Positions 34,732 to 43,803 are shown, counted from the stretch's first letter. The stretch: 64,000 bases of DNA from Capnocytophaga canimorsus (GCF_002302565.1 NZ_CP022382.1:62001-126000), one strand, 5' to 3'. Numbers and translations are program-made. The notes: generated by a model from the letters alone, not told the origin.

Positions 34732-34780
34732 AAATCCTCCTTTGAAGGAGGTGTCCGTAGGACGGAAGATGTTTTTAACC
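34732..34780 (+). repeat. Dispersed intergenic element, copy 1
   Basis: The stretch contains AATCCTCCTTTGAAGGAGG (a near-palindrome) followed by GTCCGTAGGACGGAAGATG. Its ends recur in inverse orientation at 44225-44292 (AATCCTCCTTTGAAAAG and GGACGGAGAATG), with a longer unrelated middle. It looks like a decayed interspersed repeat. Confidence 0.45.
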
Positions 34781-34809
34781 CTTGTAATTCAAAATTATTC
34801 AATAGGTTT

Positions 34810-34840
34810 TATGAGGCTTCGACTTCGCTCAGCGTGACAA
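34810..34840 (+). repeat. Half copy of the interspersed palindromic element
   Basis: This 31-nt stretch matches the minus strand of 18399-18429 at 28 of 31 positions (shared TATGAGGCTTCGACT and TGACAA). Only one arm of the larger inverted repeat is present here. Confidence 0.6.
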
Positions 34841-34984
34841 AGGTGTTGTTAAGTTGAGTAAAATCGAAACTTTTATAAAAGCAAATGGTTTCTAACATTT
34901 CCAAAATATTGTTTTTTAGGGCTTAGGGTAGGGTAGTGGGGTAAATAATAGAAATTATTTTTAACTCCATTTAGGGTTTAAAAT

Positions 34985-35024
34985 CACAAAAACAAAATAT
35001 GCTGTAAGTCCATTACAGCATATT
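34985..35024 (-). terminator. Terminator of the DUF6261 gene
   Basis: The 12-bp perfect stem AATATGCTGTAA (34996-35007) with 35013-35024 has a 5-nt loop; on the minus strand it is followed by TTTTGTTTTT. Confidence 0.85.
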
Positions 35025-35116
35025 GGAAGATGAAGCATAAAAATTCGCTACATAAGTAAAAGCAAACGTATTGAAAAAAGCATCACTTTGTCATTCTCCT
35101 GAATTTTTAGTGGCTT

Positions 35117-35863
35117 TTAATTGGTATTCATTCCGTCTTTACGCACCTTTTGTCCTTGCCGTAGCTTGTAGGCGATGGTGGTATCGGTAATGAGTTTGTT
35201 TATGGAATGCACAAACGTTTTGTTTTCTTCCGATGGCGAAGCTACCGAACTGACAAAAGCCTTGGTGATGAGGTAATCATAAATCTGATTGGTTTCCTTA
35301 CGCAATTGCCCAATACGGATTTGAGGAACTGAAATTTGGCTATCAGCCCGATTAGCAAGTAGTTTTTTGTACTTGACATTCAGAGCGTTTAGTTTTTCAA
35401 CGGCTTCTTTAATCCCTAAAGTATTCAAGTGAGGTAAGTTTGCCTCTTTGGTAAGGTCAGTAATTAAGCCCTCAATGTTTTGTGTCTTCTGTCGGATAGG
35501 CAAACTCTTAATTTTGCTGTAAGGTTTGGTAGCATTGTATAGTTCGGTACCTGCTTTACGCCGTTTTTCAATGGGGTTTTTCAGTTCCGAACGGAAATTC
35601 ATCAGCAAAAATGCGAGGATTTCATTACGTTGCTTATCAATCTCTGAAAGCTCTTTGGTTTCACTACTGATGCGACTCTGATGAGCGGCATCGGTAAGCA
35701 GTTCGATGTTGCTTTTAAATTGCTCAAAAGCGGTGTCGGCTATGCCAAGCTGTTCCAAACCTGCCTTTTCAATCAATTCCTTAGTAAAACTTAAAAACTG
35801 AGTGTACTCTGCGTTGTTGAATTTCCCAAGGTTTACCTCCTTAATTTTTAAAATCATTTCCAT
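35117..35863 (-). CDS. DUF6261-family protein
   Basis: This 248-aa soluble, mainly helical protein has no signal peptide. Features include VNLGKFNNAEYTQFLSFTKELIEKAGLEQLG at the start, AHQSRISSETKELSEIDKQRNEILAFLL, the ELYNATKPYSKIKSLP segment and a C-terminal INKLITDTTIAYKLRQG. This pattern matches the Bacteroidetes DUF6261 family as I remember it; the function is unknown. It lies between the RND pump and the outer membrane channel genes, same strand, but ends at its own terminator. Whether it belongs to the efflux system is undetermined. Confidence 0.8.
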   Translation of the reverse strand: MEMILKIKEVNLGKFNNAEYTQFLSFTKELIEKAGLEQLGIADTAFEQFKSNIELLTDAAHQSRISSETKELSEIDKQRNEILAFLLMNFRSELKNPIEKRRKAGTELYNATKPYSKIKSLPIRQKTQNIEGLITDLTKEANLPHLNTLGIKEAVEKLNALNVKYKKLLANRADSQISVPQIRIGQLRKETNQIYDYLITKAFVSSVASPSEENKTFVHSINKLITDTTIAYKLRQGQKVRKDGMNTN

Positions 35864-36194
35864 AGTTATGCGTTTTTAAAATAGTTAAATATACTTTGCC
35901 TTCCGTGTATTTGAGTTGGAAGATGTTACAAATTTAGCTAAAAAGACGACTGCTTAGCATTAACGAAAAGTTAAATTTTGAGTAGCTACTCGTTTTTAAC
36001 GTTTTGTTATAAAATGATTTAGCTCCTGTTTAAGTAACTATGGTTTTTGCTTGAACTATTCTTTTATAAGTGCTAACTAAGGCTGTTTTTATGTTTTTAA
36101 AATCTGCCCAATAAGCCCAATAAACAGTATTTTAAAGAACGTATGAGGTGTTGTTTTGTGTCTGTATGGTAGTTCGTACCGATATAAATCTGTT
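35864..36194. other. Intergenic region between the RND pump and DUF6261 genes
   Basis: No gene is seen. TAAATTTG on the minus strand (35936-35929) is a perfect -7 match 66 nt upstream of the DUF6261 start, suggesting that this gene has its own promoter. No terminator is evident for the pump gene. Confidence 0.45.
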
Positions 36195-39100
36195 TTACGC
36201 TTGGCTTTCGTGTTGTTTTTCTACGGATTTAATCCCTACTATTTTTTCTTGTAGGTGTTGGAAAACCACGAAAAGTACCGGAATGACAATCAGCCCGATG
36301 AATGTACCCAACAAAAGCCCTGTTACCGCACCTGTGGCTACCGAGCGGTTACCTGCTGCACCTACGCCACCGGCAAATACCAAAGGTAGTAAGCCCACGA
36401 TAAAGGCGAATGAGGTCATCAAAATGGGTCTGAGTCTTGCCATAGCGGCATTGATTGCCGATTTGGATAGGCTCTCGCCGTGATGCCTACGTTGTACGGC
36501 AAATTCTACGATTAAGATGGCATTCTTAGCCAATAAACCGACCAACATAATGAGCGATATCTGAAAGTAAATATTGTTTTCTAAGCCCATTGCCCATTGC
36601 CCCAAATAAGCCCCCATAATTCCGAACGGAAGTGAGCAGATTACCGCCAAGGGTAACAGATAACTTTCATACTGAGCCGATAGAATAAAATAGGTGAAAA
36701 TCAGCGAAAGGGCAAAAATAACAAGGGTTTGCGTACCTGCACGTTGCTCCTCGCGAGTAAGTCCTGTATAGTCAATGCTATAATTACTATTTAAAGTTTC
36801 CGATGCCACCTCTTTTACTGCATTTAAAGCATCGCCGGTACTGTATCCTTCGGCATTAGCTCCGGTTAAGGCTACCGAAGTGAACAAATTATAGCGGTTC
36901 ACACTCTGTGGCCCAAAGGTACGTTTGAGCGTAACGAATTGCGAAATAGGAGCCATCTGCCCGTTGGAGGTACGTACGGTAAGTCCGTCAAGGCTTTGAA
37001 TGCTTTTTCGGTCATCAGGAAGTGCTTGTACCATTACTCGGAATTGTTTTCCGTACTTGGTAAAGTCTGTTGCATAGAGTCCACCGATGTAATTTTGTAG
37101 CACCGAAAGGATATGCGTAACGCTAATGCCCGATTGTGCAGCACGTTCTACGTTTATTTCCAACTGATACTGCGGATAGTTTACGTTGAAAGAGGTTTGC
37201 ACATACTGAATTTCGGGGCGTTGGTTAAGGGCTTGAAGGAACTGCTGTGTGGTGCTGTTAAGTTCGCTGATTTCGCCCCCTGTTTTGTCCAACAAAACCA
37301 TTGAAAACCCTGAACTCATACCGAAACCGGGTACAGCAGGTGGCTGAAAGAAAATGACTTTGGCATCGGCAATACTTGAAACTGCCCCAAAAGCCTGACC
37401 TAATATAGCTTGTATGTTTTGCCTTGGGTCAGCTTGTCGCTCAGCGAAGGGTTTTAATCGTAAAAAGCCCATTCCGTAGTTGCTTCCGGCACCTGAGATA
37501 AAACTTCTACCTGAAATTCCTGTTACCGAATGCACTCCGGGTATTTTACGAACTCGCTCCTGTACCTCTTGCAGTACGTTTGCCGTACGCTCCATCGAAG
37601 CACCGGGGATAAGCTCTACGTTCATCATCAGCATACCATTATCTTCCGTAGGAACGAATCCTGTTTTCATTTTCTCGTTACTGTAATAAAGCACACCTCC
37701 TGCCACTACAAAGAGGATAAGCGTTACCCATTTGTGGCGTAAAAAGAAGGTAAAGGTTTTTCCGTACCGCTTGGTGGCTGCCTCGAAAGCAAGGTTAAAC
37801 TTGTGGAAAAACTTGCTAATGAAAGATTTTTCTTCATAGGCTTTATCCGGATGAGGTTTCAGTAATAAGGCACATAGTACGGGGCTAAGCGTAAGGGCAT
37901 TTACTGCCGAAATAGCAATAGCAATGATAAGTGTAATCCCGAATTGTTTGTAAAATACGCCTGTAGTTCCGCCAATGAACGTTACCGGAATGAATACCGC
38001 AGCCATTACTAAGGTTACCGAAATAATCGCACCTGTTATCTCGTGCATAGCCGATAGGGTAGAAGCCTTGGCTTTGTCGCGAGTTTGCTCCATTTTGGCG
38101 TGTACGGCTTCCACTACAATAATAGCATCGTCCACTACAATACCAATGGCAAGTACCAAAGCGAATAGCGTAAGCATATTTATGGAGTATCCGAATAGGT
38201 TCAAGAAGAAGAATGTACCTACTATTGATACCGGAACTGCTATGGCAGGAATTAGTGTGGAGTGGAAATCTTGTAGGAATAAGTAAACTACTAAGAAAAC
38301 AAGTAGAAAGGCTTCGAGTAAAGTGGTTAAAACTTTGGAAATGGAAGCATCTAAGAACTCATTAGAGTCCATATTTATGGTGTATCCGATACCTTCAGGA
38401 AGGGCTAATTCGGCTTCTTTGAGGTATTTTTTTACATCGTTGATAATGTCACGTGCGTTAGAGCCCGGCGTTTGATAGACTCCCATTGAAACGGCAGGGT
38501 TTCCGTTATTACGTGCAAATCCTGTGTAAGACAAAGCCCCCAATTCAATATCAGCTACGTCTTTCAATCGGAGTATCTGACCATTGTTCATTGCCTTTAT
38601 CACGATGTTCTCATATTCTTGAACCTCATTATACTTGCCTTTATACTTGATTACGTATTCGTAAGAGCTACCGCTGTTCTGACCGAGTGTACCTGCTGCA
38701 GCCTCACGGCTTTGGTCGGTAATGGCGGCGGTAACTTCAGCAGGGTTTAAACCATAAGCAGCTAACTTTTCGGGGTGTAGCCAAATCCGCATAGCGTAAT
38801 CCTTCCCACCGAATACATTAGCATCACCCACACCATTGATACGCTTTATGGCAGGAATGATATTGATGTTTAAGTAATTCTGTATAAAGATGTCGTTAAT
38901 CTTATCATTGGTGGAGTAAAACGTCATAAACATCAAAGCCCCTGTGTTTTGCTTTTGAGTAACCACCCCTGCGCGAGTAACTTCGGCAGGTAAAATGGAG
39001 TTGGCACGAGCCACACGATTCTGTACGTTAACTACAGCAATATCAGGATTAGTTCCCTGCTTAAAATAAACGTTTATCGATGCCGAACCATTGTTCGTAG

Positions 39101-39344
39101 CGGTAGAGGTAATATAGTCCATATTTTCTACCCCATTGATTTGCTCCTCTAACGGAATTACTACCGATTTCAAAACGGTTTCCGCATTAGCGCCGGTATA
39201 ATTTGCCGATACTTGAACCGTCACCGGAGCAATATCAGGGTATTGCGAAATGGGTAAGCCTACAATACCCAATATACCGAGTATTACAATGAGTATGGAA
39301 ATCACTGTTGACATTACAGGTCTGTCGATAAATAGTTTTACCAT
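36195..39344 (-). CDS. RND multidrug efflux pump, HAE1 family inner membrane transporter
   Basis: The 1049-aa proton-driven transporter is of the AcrB/MexB type. It starts MVKLFIDRPVMSTVISILIVILGILG, with the conserved periplasmic segments PVTVQVSANYTGANAETV and GVGDANVFGGKDYAMRIWL. The proton-relay acids are in helix four (VLAIGIVVDDAIIVVEAVHAKM) and the relay lysine in helix ten (MLVGLLAKNAILIVEFAV). Twelve membrane helices and two large periplasmic loops are present. It follows the adaptor gene, but a 504-nt gap with a minisatellite separates them. Substrates cannot be read from sequence. Confidence 0.95.
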   Translation of the reverse strand: MVKLFIDRPVMSTVISILIVILGILGIVGLPISQYPDIAPVTVQVSANYTGANAETVLKSVVIPLEEQINGVENMDYITSTATNNGSASINVYFKQGTNPDIAVVNVQNRVARANSILPAEVTRAGVVTQKQNTGALMFMTFYSTNDKINDIFIQNYLNINIIPAIKRINGVGDANVFGGKDYAMRIWLHPEKLAAYGLNPAEVTAAITDQSREAAAGTLGQNSGSSYEYVIKYKGKYNEVQEYENIVIKAMNNGQILRLKDVADIELGALSYTGFARNNGNPAVSMGVYQTPGSNARDIINDVKKYLKEAELALPEGIGYTINMDSNEFLDASISKVLTTLLEAFLLVFLVVYLFLQDFHSTLIPAIAVPVSIVGTFFFLNLFGYSINMLTLFALVLAIGIVVDDAIIVVEAVHAKMEQTRDKAKASTLSAMHEITGAIISVTLVMAAVFIPVTFIGGTTGVFYKQFGITLIIAIAISAVNALTLSPVLCALLLKPHPDKAYEEKSFISKFFHKFNLAFEAATKRYGKTFTFFLRHKWVTLILFVVAGGVLYYSNEKMKTGFVPTEDNGMLMMNVELIPGASMERTANVLQEVQERVRKIPGVHSVTGISGRSFISGAGSNYGMGFLRLKPFAERQADPRQNIQAILGQAFGAVSSIADAKVIFFQPPAVPGFGMSSGFSMVLLDKTGGEISELNSTTQQFLQALNQRPEIQYVQTSFNVNYPQYQLEINVERAAQSGISVTHILSVLQNYIGGLYATDFTKYGKQFRVMVQALPDDRKSIQSLDGLTVRTSNGQMAPISQFVTLKRTFGPQSVNRYNLFTSVALTGANAEGYSTGDALNAVKEVASETLNSNYSIDYTGLTREEQRAGTQTLVIFALSLIFTYFILSAQYESYLLPLAVICSLPFGIMGAYLGQWAMGLENNIYFQISLIMLVGLLAKNAILIVEFAVQRRHHGESLSKSAINAAMARLRPILMTSFAFIVGLLPLVFAGGVGAAGNRSVATGAVTGLLLGTFIGLIVIPVLFVVFQHLQEKIVGIKSVEKQHESQA

Positions 39345-39505
39345 ATTTGTTTTATTTTGATTTTTTATGGTTTTATATACGGATAAACATATAAATACGA
39401 TGAATTGAATGAGTTTACCTGATTTATAAAACTTATTTTTCTATAAATGATTATTGTTTGTTATTCGTTGTAACTTATTTTTATAACGGACTTACCTAGT
39501 TTTAT

Positions 39506-39797
39506 ACTTTTAAAAACTGCTATAATTTTCCAAGAAATGGATTTTTTACTTCTGAAAACGACTATAATTTTCGGATATGACATTTTCACTTATAAAAAAC
39601 CGCTATAATTTTCCAAGAAATAGCTTTTTCACTTCTGAAAATGATTATATTTTTCGGATATGACGTTTCTCACTTGTAAAAAACTGCTATAATTTTCCGA
39701 GAAATGGATTTTTCACTTTTAAAAACGACTATATTTTTCAGATATGGCGTTTCTCACTTGTAAAAAACCGATATAATTTTCGGATATAGCATTTTTA
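39506..39797. repeat. Minisatellite of about seven 42-bp units in the RND locus
   Basis: Units begin with ACTT at 39506, 39548, 39588, 39631, 39672, 39715 and 39756. Spacing alternates 40-43 nt, giving a higher-order period of 82-84. Each unit carries a core TATAATTTTC or TATATTTTTC preceded by AAAA and two to four variable bases. Alternate units share variants (CCAAGAAAT versus CGGATATG after the core). The array fills most of the gap (39345-39848) between adaptor and pump genes. It encodes no ORF, and unit and spacer are nearly identical in size, so it is not a CRISPR. Confidence 0.85.
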
Positions 39798-39848
39798 ATT
39801 ATTGATAAACTTAAAAAATAGATTGCTTTTATCGTTTTTATATAAAAA

Positions 39849-40946
39849 TTATCTGAAAGCAGGTTTGATGGCTTGTACTAAGCTATCCATAGAAACGGGT
39901 TTCGTTTGGATTTTCATACCTGTTCGGATACCATTAAGTCCTTGCACGACCAAAATATCGCCTTTTTGCAGTCCGTCAGACACTACGGCTAAGTTATTAT
40001 TTCGGTTTTTAAGGGTAATGATGACTTGTTTTACAGTGTCTTGCTCTACTTTATAGGCGAAAACCAAGCCTTGTTGCTCAAAGGTAGCTACCTCCGGAAT
40101 TACTAAACTATTTGCGTGTACCTCCGGAATAAGTATGGTACCGCTGTTACCATTAGTAAGCAGTCCTTCCGCATTGGGGAATGTAGCTCGAAACCGAATG
40201 CTTCCGGTGTTTTTATCAACTTGACCCGTTACGGTACTGATGGTTCCTTGGTGCGGATAGCGTTCGCCATTGGCTAAAACTAATGTAATCTTGGGCAAAT
40301 TACTGATTTTTTCATTCAAGGACTTGCCTTTGGCAACCTCTAAGAAGGTAATATAGTCTTTCTCATTCATAGAAAAGTAAGCATATACCTCTTTCACATC
40401 TGAAACGGTAGTCAAAACCGTGTTATTGGCACTAACCAAAGCACCTTCACGTAAGGGAATGCTACCCACTACACCTGTTACAGGGGCTCTGACTATGGCA
40501 TAATCAATGTTGGCATTCACTTCGGCATAACTTGCCTTTATCCGAGCCAAGTTGGCTTTGGCAGTTTCTAACTGTACGGGACTGATAATATTTTTGGCGA
40601 CAAGAGGTTCAAGGCGATTGACTTCCACCAGCGCTGCATCTACTGCCGATTTGGCGGCTTGAGAGCTTTGGTTAAGCGCTTGAGTTTCCAATCTAAAAAG
40701 AGGTTGACCTTTGGTTACTTGCTGACCTTCATCAACCAACACTTGTGTAATATATCCCGATATCCGCGCTTGTACAGGGCTATTCACCTTTCCTTCAATG
40801 TTCACCGGATAAGAGAGGTGATACGTACTGCTTTGTTCCCCCACCGTGATTACCGGAAGCGTTTTTACACCTTGTTGAACTTGTTTTGGGGTGTTGTTAC
40901 AGGCTGTCATTAGGCTCAAACCTGCTAAAATGAAGAATATTCTCAT
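39849..40946 (-). CDS. RND efflux periplasmic adaptor (membrane fusion protein)
   Basis: The 365-aa protein bridges the RND pump and outer membrane channel. A signal sequence with a lipobox-like LSLMTAC (Cys near residue 16) precedes the first lipoyl half (PVNIEGKVNSPVQARISGYITQVLVDEGQQVTKGQPLFRL). A helical hairpin and the second lipoyl half follow (IDYAIVRAPVTGVVGSIPLREGALV), then the beta-barrel and membrane-proximal domains. Its start overlaps the stop of the regulator gene by 4 nt (ATGA), indicating translational coupling. Confidence 0.94.
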   Translation of the reverse strand: MRIFFILAGLSLMTACNNTPKQVQQGVKTLPVITVGEQSSTYHLSYPVNIEGKVNSPVQARISGYITQVLVDEGQQVTKGQPLFRLETQALNQSSQAAKSAVDAALVEVNRLEPLVAKNIISPVQLETAKANLARIKASYAEVNANIDYAIVRAPVTGVVGSIPLREGALVSANNTVLTTVSDVKEVYAYFSMNEKDYITFLEVAKGKSLNEKISNLPKITLVLANGERYPHQGTISTVTGQVDKNTGSIRFRATFPNAEGLLTNGNSGTILIPEVHANSLVIPEVATFEQQGLVFAYKVEQDTVKQVIITLKNRNNNLAVVSDGLQKGDILVVQGLNGIRTGMKIQTKPVSMDSLVQAIKPAFR

Positions 40947-41410
40947 ACGTTTTCTATTTTAAAAAGGGTTTCTTTGAATGCTTCTATACCTTGTTGTAAA
41001 AATTCTTGATGGATTTGTTTGCGTTTTAGTAAGGTTTTAGGAGTATTGGGGTGCTTTTTCGATAGGTTATTAACGCGTTGTACTACGCTAAGGGTGTATT
41101 CCATCCGCTCGATGGATTGTTTTAACCATAGTATAATATAGTCTTGATTGTAAACGAAGTAGGTTTTTCTCTCGTTGAACTTGTTAATTTCTAAAATAAT
41201 CCCTTTATCGATGAGTTTACGTAGGTTCATCGAGATGGAACCCTTACTTACCCCCAAGGCTTGTTGAAGTTGGTCGAAGGTAGCACCATTTCCTTCGAAG
41301 TCCAATTTCAGATAAGCACAAATTTTTGCCATAATAGGGCTAAGCCCAAAATGGTTGGTGTACAAGGTAATCAAATCTTGTAGTAAATTATGGTCTGTGT
41401 TTTTTATCAT
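40943..41410 (-). CDS. GbsR/MarR-family transcriptional regulator of the efflux operon
   Basis: The 155-aa protein has a winged helix-turn-helix (about residues 30-100: GATFDQLQQALGVSKGSISMNLRKLIDKGIILEI, with wing NERKTYFVY) followed by a helical dimerisation tail, the GbsR/MarR layout. It is the first gene of the efflux operon. The frame extends to a TTG at 41437, but the -7 promoter element lies at 41435-41442, so the ATG at 41410 (MIKNTDHNLL) is the sensible start. A palindrome overlapping the -33 element is a likely autoregulatory operator. Confidence 0.9.
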   Translation of the reverse strand: MIKNTDHNLLQDLITLYTNHFGLSPIMAKICAYLKLDFEGNGATFDQLQQALGVSKGSISMNLRKLIDKGIILEINKFNERKTYFVYNQDYIILWLKQSIERMEYTLSVVQRVNNLSKKHPNTPKTLLKRKQIHQEFLQQGIEAFKETLFKIENV

Positions 41411-41434
41411 TTCTGCGAAAAAATCATTTCGGGG

Positions 41435-41465
41435 CAAAAGTAGAAAAAAAGTTTAATTAGTTCAA
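41435..41465 (-). promoter_or_regulatory. Promoter of the RND efflux operon
   Basis: On the minus strand, TTG (41465-41463), a 20-nt spacer and a perfect TACTTTTG (41442-41435) match the Bacteroidetes consensus. Transcription would begin roughly 20 nt before the ATG at 41410. Confidence 0.75.
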
Positions 41466-41478
41466 TAAGTATTGAACT
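41459..41478. promoter_or_regulatory. Palindromic operator overlapping the efflux operon -33 element
   Basis: AGTTCAAT-AAGT-ATTGAACT is a perfect 8-bp inverted repeat with a 4-nt spacer. It covers the -33 TTG, a position suited to repression by the MarR/GbsR protein encoded immediately downstream. Confidence 0.65.
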
Positions 41479-41627
41479 TTTTGGATGTTTTTAACTGTTA
41501 GAGATTTAAGATGTTTTTATTAGTGTTTTGTGTTGATTTTTAGTTTTCAATTTTGAAGAATTCAGTTAGATTTACGTTTAAAAGTAGTGATGAATAAATA
41601 AAAAATAATCCTTTTGTGCATATTAAA

Positions 41628-41658
41628 TTGGGTAAAACTCATTTTTTGTGTAGCTTTG
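41628..41658 (+). promoter_or_regulatory. Promoter of yidC
   Basis: TTG (41628-41630), about 20 nt, then a perfect TAGCTTTG (41651-41658), 48 nt before the yidC ATG. Confidence 0.65.
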
Positions 41659-41706
41659 CCGAGTTTTATATTTTTTTAGCAAACGCATATAATCAAATTT
41701 TATACG

Positions 41707-43593
41707 ATGGAAGAGAAAAAGTTAGACTTCAAGACCATATTAGGTTTCGGACTTATTTTTGTTTTGCTCATTTGGGTAATGTACAACAATCGTCCTACGG
41801 AGGAAGAGTTAGCAAAACAAAAGGCTGAAAAAGAGCAAATAGCTTCGGAAAAACAACAAGCGACATCTGCTTTACAAAACGAGAGGAATACATTAACCTT
41901 ACCTACCGATTCACTCAGTAGAGCCAATTATGCGGCTTCGTTAGGAGTTTTTGCTTATTCGGCGAATTTACCCATCGCTGAGCAAGGGCAAACCATACTT
42001 GAAAATGAAGATATTAAAATACTTATCAGCAATAAGGGAGGGCAAATTACAGAGGTGTTGCTCAAAAATTATAAGACCTATGACAATCAGCCCGTATATT
42101 TAGTTAAAGAGGATAATGCCTTATTTTCTTTGCAGTTTACCACATCAACCAACCATTCCTTACAGACTGAAAATATGTTTTTTGAGCCTTCGCTGACACA
42201 AGAGCAAGGTAAAAAGGTACTTTCAATGAAATTAAAATCTTCTGAAAATCAGTACTTAGAATATATTTATGAACTTAAAGATACTGGATTTTTGATAGAT
42301 TTTTCGGTACGTTCGCAAGGCTTAGCTAATGTAATTAACACCACCAAGCCCATTGCACTTGATTGGCAGATGACTACCCGTCGTATGGATAAAAGTGTTA
42401 CTTACGAAAACCGATATACCCAATTGACTGCTCTTTATCAAGACGATAAAGTGGAGCGTATGAGTGAAGGTAGTGATGATGACGCACAAGAAAAGGAAAT
42501 ACGTTGGATAGCGTTCAAACAACATTTGTTCAGTTCTATGCTCATTTCTGAAAAGCCATTCGCCAGTGGAGCATTTACCTCTAAAAATTTAGTAAAAGAT
42601 GAGGGAACTGAGGTCAAATTCACTAAAAATTATAAAGCATCGTTGCCTATTGAAGCTGTTGGAGGTGAATTAAGCGAATCGTTACATTTTTATTTTGGTC
42701 CAAGCGATTACAATTTGTTGAGAAAATACGATAAGGAATTGGGCGGAAAATTTGATTTGGCAGAGCTTATTCCGTTGGGCTGGGGAATATTCGGTTGGCT
42801 TAATAAATGGTTGTTTATTCCGCTTTTTAGTTTCTTGTCTAACTATTTTTCAATAGGCGTTTGTATTATACTGATGACGGTTATTGTGCGAATTGTACTT
42901 TCGCCCATAGTATATAAGTCGTATGTTTCACAGGCAAAAATGAAAGTTTTACGTCCTGAAATTAACGAAATTAACGAAAAATACAAAGAGCCGATGAAAC
43001 GACAACAAGAAACGATGAATTTGTATCGTAAGGCAGGGGTAAATCCGCTTAGTGGTTGTATTCCAGCGTTGTTGCAACTTCCTGTTTTCTTGGCATTGTT
43101 TAACTTTTTCCCAACGGAATTCGGGTTGCGACAAAAGAACTTTTTGTGGGCAGATGACCTTTCATCTTACGATGCTATTTTGCAGTTGCCTTTCTCTATT
43201 CCATTTTATGGCAATCACGTGAGTTTGTTCCCGATTTTGGCTTCTATTGCGATTTTGATTTATTCAATGATGACAATGTCGCAAAGTATGCAACAGCAAC
43301 AACCTGGTATGCCTAATATGAAATTCTTGATTTATTTGTCTCCAGTTATGATGTTGTTTTTCTTTAATAATTATGCCAGCGGATTGAGTTTGTATTACTT
43401 TGTGTCTAACCTTTTGACCATTTTTATTATGTTGGCAATTAAGTATTGGATTATTGATGAGGATAAAATACACGCTCGTATTCAAGAAAATAAAAAGAAA
43501 CCTAAAAAGGAAAGCAATTTCCAACGCAGAATGCGTGAGATGATGGAACAAGCCGAAGCTCAGCAGAAAGCCCGTCAGAATATGAAAAAATAA
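41707..43593 (+). CDS. yidC: Membrane protein insertase YidC
   Basis: YidC inserts and folds inner membrane proteins alone or with Sec. The 628-aa product has an N-terminal helix (KTILGFGLIFVLLIWVMYNN), a large periplasmic beta-domain (about 60-350), then the conserved five-helix core. That core includes LIPLGWGIFGWLNKWLFIPLF, the helix with the essential arginine (ILMTVIVRIVLSPIVYKSYVSQAKM) and the final helices PVMMLFFFNNYASGLSLYYFVSNLLTIF. The basic C-terminal tail (KKKPKKESNFQRRMREMMEQ) could contact ribosomes. The gene has its own promoter and a very strong terminator. Confidence 0.96.
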   Translation: MEEKKLDFKTILGFGLIFVLLIWVMYNNRPTEEELAKQKAEKEQIASEKQQATSALQNERNTLTLPTDSLSRANYAASLGVFAYSANLPIAEQGQTILENEDIKILISNKGGQITEVLLKNYKTYDNQPVYLVKEDNALFSLQFTTSTNHSLQTENMFFEPSLTQEQGKKVLSMKLKSSENQYLEYIYELKDTGFLIDFSVRSQGLANVINTTKPIALDWQMTTRRMDKSVTYENRYTQLTALYQDDKVERMSEGSDDDAQEKEIRWIAFKQHLFSSMLISEKPFASGAFTSKNLVKDEGTEVKFTKNYKASLPIEAVGGELSESLHFYFGPSDYNLLRKYDKELGGKFDLAELIPLGWGIFGWLNKWLFIPLFSFLSNYFSIGVCIILMTVIVRIVLSPIVYKSYVSQAKMKVLRPEINEINEKYKEPMKRQQETMNLYRKAGVNPLSGCIPALLQLPVFLALFNFFPTEFGLRQKNFLWADDLSSYDAILQLPFSIPFYGNHVSLFPILASIAILIYSMMTMSQSMQQQQPGMPNMKFLIYLSPVMMLFFFNNYASGLSLYYFVSNLLTIFIMLAIKYWIIDEDKIHARIQENKKKPKKESNFQRRMREMMEQAEAQQKARQNMKK

Positions 43594-43602
43594 AACATAC
43601 TT

Positions 43603-43646
43603 AAAAAAGCTGTCAAGAAAATTTTCTTGACAGCTTTTTTGTTTTT
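43603..43646 (+). terminator. Terminator of yidC
   Basis: A 38-nt perfect palindrome (43603-43621 with 43622-43640, core GCTGTCAAGAAAA) ends in a T-run followed by GTTTTT. Confidence 0.88.
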
Positions 43647-43803
43647 GATAATAAGCTATGTTTCGCTTATTTAGCAAAGAAAAAAGTATCATAAAAAATT
43701 ATGATTTTTTATTTGTCTTATAGAAAACTATTTGTAATTTAGTGGTTTCCAAGATATATTTACCCAAGAAGTTGGTTTTGTAACGAATAAAAATAGTAGA
43801 AAG

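Larger units (their letters stand above)
34632..35116. other. Repeat-containing intergenic region upstream of the OMF gene
   Basis: No gene is supported. The region holds a degenerate dispersed element (34732-34780), a half copy of the palindromic element (34810-34840) and the terminator of the DUF6261 gene (34985-35024). The remaining sequence is AT-rich, and I could not identify the OMF promoter. Confidence 0.5.

Noticed and set aside
34582..34857. Plus-strand frame overlapping the OMF start and the intergenic repeats
   Set aside because: It has no family resemblance and spans two repeat elements and the start of a real gene on the other strand.
39506..39797. Possible CRISPR array
   Set aside because: The whole 42-bp unit is repeated with drift; there are no unique spacers between conserved repeats and no cas genes.
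41411..41437. Longer regulator starting at TTG 41437
   Set aside because: The -7 promoter element lies at 41435-41442, so those codons would not be transcribed.
43603..43640. 38-nt perfect palindrome as a protein-binding site
   Set aside because: It is immediately after yidC and ends in a T-run; a terminator is the simpler reading.
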